In this document: positions 37,071-46,887 of the stretch, piece by piece
Numbering within the stretch: position 1 is the first letter of the stretch
How the letters are laid out: every line of letters begins with the position of its first letter
NCBI RefSeq assembly: GCF_964340395.1
Contig: NC_135569.1
Span: 17,222,257-17,286,256, forward strand
Length of the DNA: 64,000 nucleotides
From: Glandiceps talaboti
Taxonomy: Eukaryota; Hemichordata; Enteropneusta; Spengelidae
Direction: 5' to 3'
Notes under the pieces: model-generated
Seen by the model: the letters and a program-made list of their open reading frames with translations, nothing else
Databases searched by the model: none
Told to the model about the DNA's origin: nothing
Position numbers and translations under genes: made by a program

Positions 37071-38784
37071 CTATGTAGCCCAACAATAACTGTTACCAAT
37101 TCCTGTAGACCAACAATAACTATTACCAATTCCTGTAGACCAACAATAACTATTACCAATTTATGTAGACCAACAATAACTATTACCAATTTATGTAGAC
37201 CAACAGTAACTATTACCAATTCGTGTAGACCAACAGTAACTATTACCAATTTATGTAGACCAACAATAACTATTACCAATTCGTGTAGACCAACAGTAAC
37301 TATTACCAATTTATGTAGACCAACAGTAACTATTACCAATTTATGTAGACCAACAATAACTATTACCAATTTATGTAGACCAACAGTAACTATTACCAAT
37401 TTATGTAGACCAACAGTAACTATTACCAATTTATGTAGACCAACAGTAACTATTACCAATTTATGTAGACCAACAGTAACTATTACCAATTTATGTAGAC
37501 CAACAATAACTATTACCAATTCGTGTAGACCAACAGTAACTATTACCAATTTATGTAGACCAACAATAACTATTACCAATTCGTGTAGACCAACAGTAAC
37601 TATTACCAATTTATGTATACTAACAATAACTATTACCAATTCGTGTAGACCAACAGTAACTATTACCAATTTATGTAGATTAACAATAACTATTACCAAT
37701 TCGTGTAGACCAACAGTAACTATTACCAATTTATGTAGATTAACAATAACTATTACCAATTCGTGTAGACCAACAGTAACTATTACCAATTTATGTAGAT
37801 TAACAATAACTATTACCAATTCGTGTAGACCAACAGTAACTATTACCAATTTATGTAGACCAACAATAACTATTACCAATTCGTGTAGACCAACAGTAAC
37901 TATTACCAATTTATGTAGATTAACAATAACTATTACCAATTTATGTAGACCAACAGTAACTATTAACAATTTATGTAGACCAACAATAACTATTACCAAT
38001 TTATGTAGACCAACAGTAACTATTACCAATTCGTGTAGACCAACAGTAACTATTACCAATTTATGTAGACCAACAATAACTATTACCAATTCGTGTAGAC
38101 CAACAGTAACTATTACCAATTTATGTAGACCAACAGTAACTATTACCAATTTATGTAGACCAACAGTAACTATTACCAATTTATGTAGACCAACAGTAAC
38201 TATTACCAATTTATGTAGACCAACAATAACTATTACCAATTTATGTAGACCAACAGTAACTATTACCAATTTATGTAGACCAACAATAACTATTACCAAT
38301 TCGTGTAGACCAACAGTAACTATTACCAATTTATGTAGACCAACAATAACTATTACCAATTTGTGTAGACCAACAGTAACTATTACCAATTTATGTAGAC
38401 CAACAGTAACTATTACCAATTTATGTAGACCAACAATAACTATTACCAATTCGTGTAGACCAACAGTAACTATTACCAATTTATGTATACTAACAATAAC
38501 TATTACCAATTTGTGTAGACCAACAGTAACTATTACCAATTTATGTAGACCAACAGTAACTATTACGAATTTATGTAGACCAACAATAACTATTACCAAT
38601 TTATGTATACTAACAATAACTATTACTAATTTGTGTAGACCAACAGTAACTATTACCAATTCGTGTAGACCAACAATAATTATTACCAATTTATGTAGAC
38701 CAACAATAACTATTACCAATTTATGTAGACCAACAATAACTATTACCAACTCTTGTAGACCAACAGTAACTATTACCAATTTAT
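37071..38784 (+). repeat. 30-bp minisatellite, left part (~57 copies)
   Basis: Core ACTATTACCAATTTATGTAG, joined by ACCAACAATA or ACCAACAGTA. Because 30 is a multiple of three, long open frames appear on both strands (a 596-codon minus frame among them). These are repeat artefacts. From ~37621 to ~37930 a 60-bp dimer dominates (TTCGTGTAGACCAACAGT alternating with TTATGTAGATTAACAATA), a higher-order structure. Confidence 0.95.
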
Positions 38785-39647
38785 CAATCAATCAATCAAT
38801 CAAAATAATTTGTAGAGTGCTAAAATCCAGGCGCTGGATGGTTAATCCACACCGTAGGCTTTACAAAACAAATGTGTCTTAAGTTTTCTTTTGAAACAAT
38901 CAATAGTTGGTGCAAGTTTAATGTCAGTTGGCAGTGAATTCCAAAGCTTTTGAGCAGCATAAGCGAAAGAAAGTCCACCGTAGTTGATTTGCTTGCAACT
39001 TGTTGTCGTAAGAAGGTTTTTGTTCTTTGAGCGTAAGGTGCGAGCTGGTATGTATACTTGTATAAGGTCGGAAATGTACTTTGGTGTAAGACCATGAATT
39101 GCCTTGTAAGTCAGGAGTAAGATCTTGTAGTCGATTCTAGAATGAACTGGTAACCAATGGAGTTTGATGAGAGTAGGAGTTATGTGTTCATATTTCTTTG
39201 ACCAGGTGATGATTCTTGCAGCTGTGTTTTGTGCGCGCTGAAGTTGGTTTGTGACTGATTCAGGGAGACCATACAGTAAAGAATTAAAGTAAACAAGATT
39301 AGTGGATACAACAGCATGAATTAAAGTACAGCAATCCGCACTTGAGACGTATTGACGTATAGATCCAATGCGGCGGAGATGACAGTACATTGATTTACAG
39401 GTATTCTTGATGTGCTGGTTATACATGTGGGTATTGTCAAAGAGTTCACCCGAATTTTGTGCTGTTGTAACTGGTGTGATAGACGCAGAACCAATATTGA
39501 CGGAACGAACAGGATCTGGGAGCTGATTAAATTTTGAGCGAATAACAAGAACTTCAGTTTTGCTGTCATTGAGCTGTAATTTATTAAGTGTCATCCATGC
39601 CTTGATATCATGGATGCAGGACTCCATACTGTGAATAGCAGTTGGTG
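38785..39647 (-). mobile_element. 5'-truncated CR1/L2-like LINE inserted in the minisatellite
   Basis: On the minus strand it begins at 39647 inside a reverse transcriptase frame and ends with a TTGA-type tetranucleotide tail at 38785-38802. AATTTAT (38778-38784 and 39648-39654) flanks it as a 7-bp target duplication, and the 30-bp array resumes in phase on the far side. Element length is 863 bp. The 5' truncation, simple-repeat 3' tail and target duplication are the signs of target-primed reverse transcription. Confidence 0.85.
38842..39647 (-). pseudogene. Reverse transcriptase C-terminal fragment of the LINE
   Basis: About 268 codons remain open. They correspond to the end of the RT domain and the region after it. 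Visible landmarks are WMTLNKLQLNDSKTEVLVI near the start (palm/thumb border, after the missing YxDD box), then LQRAQNTAARIIT, HWLPVHSRIDYKILLLTYKA and IHGLTPKYISDLI. KLWNSLPTDIK and FKRKLKTHLF follow near the end. These are the usual blocks of CR1/L2-group LINE ORF2 proteins. The catalytic aspartates and the endonuclease are absent, so the copy is dead. The frame starts in minisatellite sequence, so its first residues are not LINE-derived. The usual NLGVIFD block reads NSGELFD, a sign of decay or of a divergent family. Confidence 0.85.
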
Positions 39648-40690
39648 AATTTATGTAGACCAACAATAATTATTACCAATTCATGTAGACCAACAATAAT
39701 TATTACCAATTCCTTTAGACCAACAATAACTATTACCAATTTATGTAGACCAACAATAACTATTACCAATTTATGTAGACCAACAGTAACTATTACCAAT
39801 TTATGTAGACCAACAATAACTATTACCAATTTATGTAGACTAACAATAACTATTACCAATTTATGTAGACCAACAGTAACTATTACCAATTTATGTAGAC
39901 CAACAGTAACTATTACCAATTTATGTAGACCAACAATAACTGTTACCAATTTATGTAGACCAACAATAACTATTACCAATTTATGTAGACCAACAATAAC
40001 TATTACCAATTTATGTAGACCAACAATAATTATTACCAATTTATGTAGACCAACAATAACTATTACCAATTTATGTAGACTAACAATAAATATTACCAAT
40101 TTATGTAGACCAACAGTAACTATTACCAATTTATGTAGACCAACAGTAACTATTACCAATTTATGTAGACCAACAATAACTATTACCAATTTATGTAGAC
40201 CAACAATAACTATTACCAATTTATGTAGACCAACAATAACTATTACCAATTTATGTAGACCAACAATAACTATTACCAATTTATGTAGACCAACAATAAT
40301 TATTACCAATTTATGTAGACCAACAATAACTATTACCAATTTATGTAGACTAACAATAAATATTACCAATTTATGTAGACCAACAGTAACTATTACCAAT
40401 TTATGTAGACCAACAGTAACTATTACCAATTTATGTAGACCAACAATAACTATTACCAATTTATGTAGACCAACAATAACTATTACCAATTTATGTAGAC
40501 CAACAATAACTATTACCAATTTATGTAGACCAACAATAATTATTACCAATTTATGTAGACCAACAATAACTATTACCAATTTATGTAGACCAACAATAAC
40601 TATTACCAATTTATGTAGACCAACAGTAACTATTACCAATTTATGTAGACCAACAATAACTATTACCAACTCGTGTAGACCAACAAGAAT
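39648..40690 (+). repeat. 30-bp minisatellite, right part (~34 copies)
   Basis: Same unit as at 37071-38784. Here a ~270-bp (nine-unit) higher-order period is visible: the rare variant TAACAATAAATATTACC occurs at 40081 and 40351, and CAACAATAATTATTACC at 40021 and 40291. The TTCGTGTAG variant, common on the left side, is almost absent here. Confidence 0.95.
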
Positions 40691-40854
40691 TATTACTAGC
40701 ACATTATACGATATGATTTATATGAAGGATAGCATATAGTCAAGTTTGCTGGTAAGCGTAAGTTTAGGTTAAGTCTACACTGGTATATTTAGTATGTACT
40801 ATTATAGTTAACTGTATGACAACTGTACTGATCAGAGGTGCTTTCACATCAGTA

Positions 40855-43800
40855 CAAGTAAGGTTGGCTTTTGGTCAAGTGTGTACTAGTAAGGTTGGCT
40901 TTTGGTCAAGTATGTACTAGTAAGGTTGGCTTTTGGTCAAGTATGTACTAGTAAGGTTGGCTTTTGGTCAAGTATGTACTAGTAAGGTTGGCTTTTGGTC
41001 AAGTATGTACTGGTAAGGTTGGCTTTTGGTCAAGTGTGTACTGGTAAGGTTGGCTTTTGGTCAAGTGTGTACTAGTAAGGTTGGCTTTTGGTCAAGTGTG
41101 TACTGGTAAGGTTGGCTTTTGGTCAAGTATGTACTGGTAAGGTTGGCTTTTGGTCAAGTGTGTACTGGTAAGGTTGGCTTTTGGTCAAGTATGTACTGGT
41201 AAGGTTGGCTTTTGGTCAAGTGTGTACTAGTAAGGTTGGCTTTTGGTCAAGTGTGTACTAGTAAGGTTGGCTTTTGGTCAAGTATGTACTGGTAAGGTTG
41301 GCTTTTGGTCAAGTATGTACTGGTAAGGTTGGCTTTTGGTCAAGTATGTACTAGTAAGGTTGGCTTTTGGTCAAGTATGTACTGGTAAGATTGGCTTTTG
41401 GTCAAGTATGTACTAGTAAGGTTGGCTTTTGGTCAAGTGTGTACTAGTAAGGTTGGCTTTTGGTCAAGTATGTACTGGTAAGGTTGGCTTTTGGTCAAGT
41501 ATGTACTAGTAAGGTTGGCTTTTGGTCAAGTATGTACTAGTAAGGTTGGCTTTTGGTCAAGTGTGTACTAGTAAGGTTGGCTTTTGGTCAAGTATGTACT
41601 AGTAAGGTTGGCTTTTGGTCAAGTGTGTACTAGTAAGGTTGGCTTTTGGTCAAGTATGTACTAGTAAGGTTGGCTTTTGGTCAAGTGTGTACTGGTAAGG
41701 TTGGCTTTTGGTCAAGTGTGTACTAGTAAGGTTGGCTTTTGGTCAAGTGTGTACTAGTAAGGTTGGCTTTTGGTCAAGTATGTACTGGTAAGGTTGGCTT
41801 TTGGTCAAGTATGTACTAGTAAGGTTGGCTTTTGGTCAAGTATGTACTAGTAAGGTTGGCTTTTGGTCAAGTGTGTACTAGTAAGGTTGGCTTTTGGTCA
41901 AGTATGTACTAGTAAGGTTGGCTTTTGGTCAAGTGTGTACTGGTAAGGTTGGCTTTTGGTCAAGTGTGTACAAGTAAGGTTGGCTTTTGGTCAAGTGTGT
42001 ACTGGTAAGGTTGGCTTTTGGTCAAGTATGTACTGGTAAGGTTGGCTTTTGGTCAAGTATGTACTGGTAAGGTTGGCTTTTGGTCAAGTATGTACTAGTA
42101 AGGTTGGCTTTTGGTCAAGTGTGTACTAGTAAGGTTGGCTTTTGGTCAAGTGTGTACTAGTAAGGTTGGCTTTTGGTCAAGTATGTACTAGTAAGGTTGG
42201 CTTTTGGTCAAGTATGTACTGGTAAGGTTGGCTTTTGGTCAAGTGTGTACTAGTAAGGTTGGCTTTTGGTCAAGTATGTACTAGTAAGGTTGGCTTTTGG
42301 TCAAGTATGTACTAGTAAGGTTGGCTTTTGGTCAAGTGTGTACTAGTAAGGTTGGCTTTTGGTCAAGTATGTACTAGTAAGGTTGGCTTTTGGTCAAGTA
42401 TGTACTAGTAAGGTTGGCTTTTGGTCAAGTATGTACTAGTAAGGTTGGCTTTTGGTCAAGTGTGTACTAGTAAGGTTGGCTTTTGGTCAAGTGTGTACTA
42501 GTAAGGTTGGCTTTTGGTCAAGTGTGTACTAGTAAGGTTGGCTTTTGGTCAAGTATGTACTAGTAAGGTTGGCTTTTGGTCAAGTATGTACTGGTAAGGT
42601 TGGCTTTTGGTCAAGTGTGTACTAGTAAGGTTGGCTTTTGGTCAAGTATGTACTAGTAAGGTTGGCTTTTGGTCAAGTATGTACTAGTAAGGTTGGCTTT
42701 TGGTCAAGTGTGTACTAGTAAGGTTGGCTTTTGGTCAAGTATGTACTAGTAAGGTTGGCTTTTGGTCAAGTATGTACTAGTAAGGTTGGCTTTTGGTCAA
42801 GTATGTACTAGTAAGGTTGGCTTTTGGTCAAGTGTGTACTAGTAAGGTTGGCTTTTGGTCAAGTATGTACTAGTAAGGTTGGCTTTTGGTCAAGTATGTA
42901 CTAGTAAGGTTGGCTTTTGGTCAAGTATGTACTAGTAAGGTTGGCTTTTGGTCAAGTATGTACTAGTAAGGTTGGCTTTTGGTCAAGTATGTACTGGTAA
43001 GGTTGGCTTTTGGTCAAGTATGTACTGGTAAGGTTGGCTTTTGGTCAAGTATGTACTGGTAAGGTTGGCTTTTGGTCAAGTGTGAACTAGTAAGGTTGGC
43101 TTTTGGTCAAGTATGTACTAGTAAGGTTGGCTTTTGGTCAAGTATGTACTAGTAAGGTTGGCTTTTGGTCAAGTATGTACTGGTAAGGTTGGCTTTTGGT
43201 CAAGTATGTACTGGTAAGGTTGGCTTTTGGTCAAGTGTGAACTAGTAAGGTTGGCTTTTGGTCAAGTATGTACTGGTAAGGTTGGCTTTTGGTCAAGTGT
43301 GAACTAGTAAGGTTGGCTTTTGGTCAAGTATGTACTAGTAAGGTTGGCTTTTGGTCAAATGTGAACTAGTAAGGTTGGCTTTTGGTCAAGTGTGTACTGG
43401 TAAGGTTGGCTTTTGGTCAAGTGTGTACTAGTAAGGTTGGCTTTTGGTCAAGTGTGTACTGGTAAGGTTGGCTTTTGGTCAAGTATGTACTAGTAAGGTT
43501 GGCTTTTGGTCAAATGTGAACTAGTAAGGTTGGCTTTTGGTCAAGTGTGTACTGGTAAGGTTGGCTTTTGGTCAAGTGTGTACTAGTAAGGTTGGCTTTT
43601 GGTCAAATGTGAACTAGTAAGGTTGGCTTTTGGTCAAGTGTGTACTGGTAAGGTTGGCTTTTGGTCAAGTATGTACTGGTAAGGTTGGCTTTTGGCCAAG
43701 TATGTACTAGTAAGGTTGGCTTTTGGTCAAGTGTGTACTAGTAAGGTTGGCTTTTGGTCAAGTATGTACTGGTAAGGTTGGCTTTTGGTCAAGTGTGTAC

Positions 43801-43930
43801 TAGTAAGGTTGGCTTTGGTCAAGTATGTACTGGTAAGGTTGGCTTTTGGTCAAGTGTGTACTAGTAAGGTTGGCTTTTGGTCAAGTGTGTACTAGTAAGG
43901 TTGGCTTTTTGGTCAAGTGTGAACTAGTAA
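40855..43930 (+). repeat. 31-bp minisatellite alpha, about 99 copies
   Basis: Core AAGGTTGGCTTTTGGTCAAG followed by TRTGTACTRGT. Almost all variation is at two R positions (GTGTAC/ATGTAC and CTAGT/CTGGT), plus a GTGAAC variant restricted to the right third (after ~43080). It lies in intron 2. Confidence 0.95.
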
Positions 43931-44485
43931 AGTGTATACTGCTACAGCTGTATTATGACCAAGTGTGTACTGCTACAGCTGTATTATGGCCAAGTGTGTA
44001 CTGCTACAGTTGTATTACAGCCAAGTGTGTATTGCAGCAGTATTATGGCCAAGTGTGTACTGCTACAGCTGTATTATGGCCAACTGTGTATTGCTACAGT
44101 TGTATTATGGCCAAGTGTGTACTGGTACAGTTGAATTATGGCCAAGTGTGTACTGCTACAGTTGAATTATGGCCAAGTGTGTACTGCTACAGCTGTATTA
44201 TGGCCAAGTGTGTGCTGCTACAGTTGAATTATGGCCAAGTGTGTACTGGTACAGTTGTATTATGGCCAAGTGTGTGCTGCTACAGTTGTATTATGGCCAA
44301 GTGTGTACTGGTACAGTTGAATTATGGCCAAGTGTGTGCTGCTACAGTTGAATTATGGCCAAGTGTGTACTGCTACAGCTGTATTATGGCCAAGTGTGTG
44401 CTGCTACAGTTGAATTATGGCCAAGTGTGTACTACTACAGTTGAATTATGGCCAAGTGTGTACTGCTACAGTTGAATTATGGCCA
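43931..44485 (+). repeat. 31-bp minisatellite beta, about 18 copies
   Basis: Core CTACAGTTGAATTATGGCCA followed by AGTGTGTACTG. It has the same period and the same GGYCAAGTGTGTACT half as alpha, so beta is a diverged continuation of the alpha array. The other half differs (CTACAGTTGAATTAT against AGTAAGGTTGGCTTT). All three forward frames are nearly open, which produces a false 209-codon frame. Confidence 0.9.
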
Positions 44486-44989
44486 AGTTTGGATTGAAAT
44501 TTAATGGGGATGCATCTGGGGATGTGCAGATGAAGCTGTATTCACAACACGATGAGCCCATTAGTAATATACAAATTAGGTCTAAACAATTCATTTTTGA
44601 TTAAAAACTTGTATCTTGAAACTGCATGGTGAATGGGGGGGGGGGGGACTTCATGTGGATGTTTCTGGAGGTATTATTTTGCAGTTATTATTGAAAAATG
44701 CTGACACAATTGGTCCTAGCAACCATGACCACGCCCTTAGCAACAGTGAAATGATGATGCATATTACAAATATAAGAACAGGGATGGCTAGGTAAGTGAA
44801 TAAATATTCAAAAAATATGCCTAGCAACAGGACCACGCCCATAGCAATGGCTAAATGATCATTTATATTGCAAAGATGGAAAGTGGAAAGGGTAGGCAAA
44901 TTAATAAAGATTCCAAAACTATGCAAATATGCCTAGCAACAAGACCATGCCCACTACAGTTGTGCTACAGCGCCATTGGCAGTATTTTT
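44486..44989 (+). mobile_element. Family B HINE-like element, copy B4 (5'-truncated)
   Basis: Begins abruptly in module 3 (GGATTGAAATTTAATGGGGA) at the end of the beta array, continues with GACCACGCCC units and finishes CTACAGTTGTGCTACAG, CGCCATTGGC and TATTTTT. The beta unit itself ends in CTACAGTTG, which may have aided the junction. Confidence 0.7.
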
Positions 44990-45084
44990 CTTCCTTGAAT
45001 AATCCTCTCACACCATAGCCCCTCCACCAACAAGCTCCACCATCGCCCATGGATGAAGAGAGCATGAAATTAATTATCAGCATA

Positions 45085-45510
45085 TGTTGTCCCTATCTAT
45101 AGAGGTGTAAGACTTATGTGTGAATTCCCTATCTATAGAGGTGTAAAACTTATGTGTGAATTACCAAGATAGAACTTTGTATCTATGCATCTGTTCTCCC
45201 TATCTATAGAGGTGTAAGACTTATGTGTGAATTACCAACATAGAACTTTGTATCTATGCATCTGTTCTCCCTATCTATAGAGGTGTAAAACTTATGTGTG
45301 AATTACCAACATAGAACTTTCCCTATCTATAGAGGTGTAAGACTTATGTGTGAATTACCAACATAGAACTTTGTATCTATAGAGGTGTAAGACTTATGTG
45401 TGAATTACCAACATAGAACTTTGTATCTATGCATATGTTATCCCTATCTATAGAGGTGTAAGACTTATGTGTGAATTACCAACATAGAACTTTGTATATA
45501 TGCATCTGTG
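45085..45510 (+). repeat. ~70-bp minisatellite, about 6 copies
   Basis: Unit CCCTATCTATAGAGGTGTAA, then GACTTATGTGTGAATTACCA and ACATAGAACTTTGTATC plus ATGCATCTGTTCT. Some units are internally deleted. Confidence 0.85.
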
Positions 45511-45649
45511 TCTGTTGGTGCGCCAGTGTGCGTATGTATATGTCTGTATGTATGCACGTCTGACAGTGTCTCTCTGTGTGTATTAGATTATTAAAGATTG
45601 TAATTATTACAAACTACATGCATAATTCCTTAACTCCAGTTAATCTCAG

Positions 45650-45789
45650 ATATACTCAGAATGGGATTCTTCATATGTTGGACAGAAATAAACGAATCAA
45701 GTCAAAACCAGAACGATTTCAGAATTCCAAAGAGAAGTTTGACATTGTCGTCACATGCGAAGAAAGGGTGTATGACCAAGTTGTAGAAG
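45650..45789 (+). CDS. SSU72: SSU72 RNA polymerase II CTD phosphatase, exon 3
   Basis: The acceptor TTAATCTCAG ends at 45649. One base completes the Leu codon from exon 2, then YTQNGILHMLDRNKRIKSKP and ERFQNSKEKFDIVVTCEERV follow, matching human residues 76-115 with conservative changes. The exon ends GTTGTAGAAG before GTAATC (donor at 45790), leaving one base of an Asp codon. Length 140 bases, phase 1 out. This part forms the core of the phosphatase fold between the substrate loop and the catalytic Asp loop (family knowledge). A repeat begins only about ten bases downstream of the donor. Confidence 0.95.
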
Positions 45790-45798
45790 GTAATCCCA

Positions 45799-46135
45799 TT
45801 TTTTCCTTCCATAAGGAAGGAGATACTTTAGGGGGTGGAAATTCTGTCTGTTTGTCTGTTTTCTCCAAAACGGCTGGCTCAATTCAAACGAAATTCTGCA
45901 CGTGTTCCGTAGGGTAATGGCAAGAGTTTTGGTAAACATCTCAGGAATATTAATGAGCAATTTACTTAATTAATGGTTTTCGGTAATTAGGCTATATCTC
46001 AAGAATGCACACCTCAAATTCATTATAATTTGGTACATACATTTGCGATACCAAAGCGCATCTGTCCTGAAAATAGTATCGATTCAGCTTTTAGTTTTCA
46101 TAAGTTATTGGCATATTTTCTGTAATGAGACGCCA
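45799..46135 (+). mobile_element. Family D element at the exon 3 donor
   Basis: Starts TTTTTTCCTTCCATAAGG, with a CCTTCC-ATAA-GGAAGG hairpin at 45805-45820. TCTGTCTGTTTGTCTG microsatellite and GGTAATTAGGCTATATCTCA with TTTGGTACATACATT modules follow, as at 15120-15690. The start-hairpin-microsatellite-module order parallels families A and B. A matching 3' subterminal word was not found. Confidence 0.5.
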
Positions 46136-46384
46136 TGGCCACACAAAAGAAAGTTGTTGTTTCTGGTCAGGAAACGTTGCCAAAAGTAGTGTGACGATGC
46201 AATTTTTTTTGTTAATTGTTTATGATTAGTTGTGCAGTTGTCTTCCCTGAAGTAGCAATTAATGTAGGGAGAGATATTTTGTGTTTACCCATGGATCTGC
46301 AGTCCGCATTGGCTGGACAAATACGAGAAAAAAAAGACCGAGGCGGGGTATTTAAGTGATGCAAACTCACCAGAAAACAATCCT
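46136..46384. other. Unannotated intron 3 spacer
   Basis: No feature recognised. Confidence 0.3.
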
Positions 46385-46885
46385 TTTTTAGCACAACTGA
46401 ACTGAGGTTCAGTAGTGCTATAGGGATCGCCTGGCGTCTGTCTGTCTGTGTGTGTGTAAACAACTTAAAGTAAAAAACCACTGAACCGATTGCCATGATT
46501 TTGGTGGGTCCATTACCTTGGGTGTCTAGTTGGGAAATTGTTCAAATCAAAATGATCGCATCACAGGTGTGTGATTTGGGTCAAAAAATGTGATTTTTGG
46601 TCAAAAAACTTAAACTCAACAACTACTGGGCAGATTGGGCTGAAATTTGGGCGAAACATTCTTCAGGGTGTTTTTACTAAGAATTGTTCATGATATGATG
46701 GTCCCATCAGTGATATGCAAATTAGGACTAAAAATGTGTCTTTTTGGTCAAAAATCTATAATTCCATAACCACTGAGCAGATTGGGCTGAAATTTAATGG
46801 GAATGCATCTAGGGATGTATGGATGAAGAAATATGAAGCATACAATGATTCCATGAGTGATATGCAAATTTGGTGTAAAAATGAC
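46385..46885 (+). mobile_element. Family B HINE-like element, copy B5 (3'-truncated)
   Basis: The 5' end TTTTTTAGCACAACTGAACT plus GGTTCAGTAGTGCT hairpin is intact, and the front modules follow. The copy stops inside module 3/4 where the 39-bp array begins. The GACCACGCCC block and the 3' end are missing. Confidence 0.7.
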
Positions 46886-46887
46886 TT

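Noticed and set aside
37001-38791. 596-codon minus-strand open frame of LHKLVIVxVG repeats, and similar frames at 39608-40739
   Set aside because: Pure product of a 30-bp minisatellite (multiple of three). Both strands are open and it lies inside SSU72 intron 2.
43846-44475. 209-codon Cys/Tyr-rich plus-strand frame
   Set aside because: Comes from the 31-bp array, in which all three frames are nearly open.
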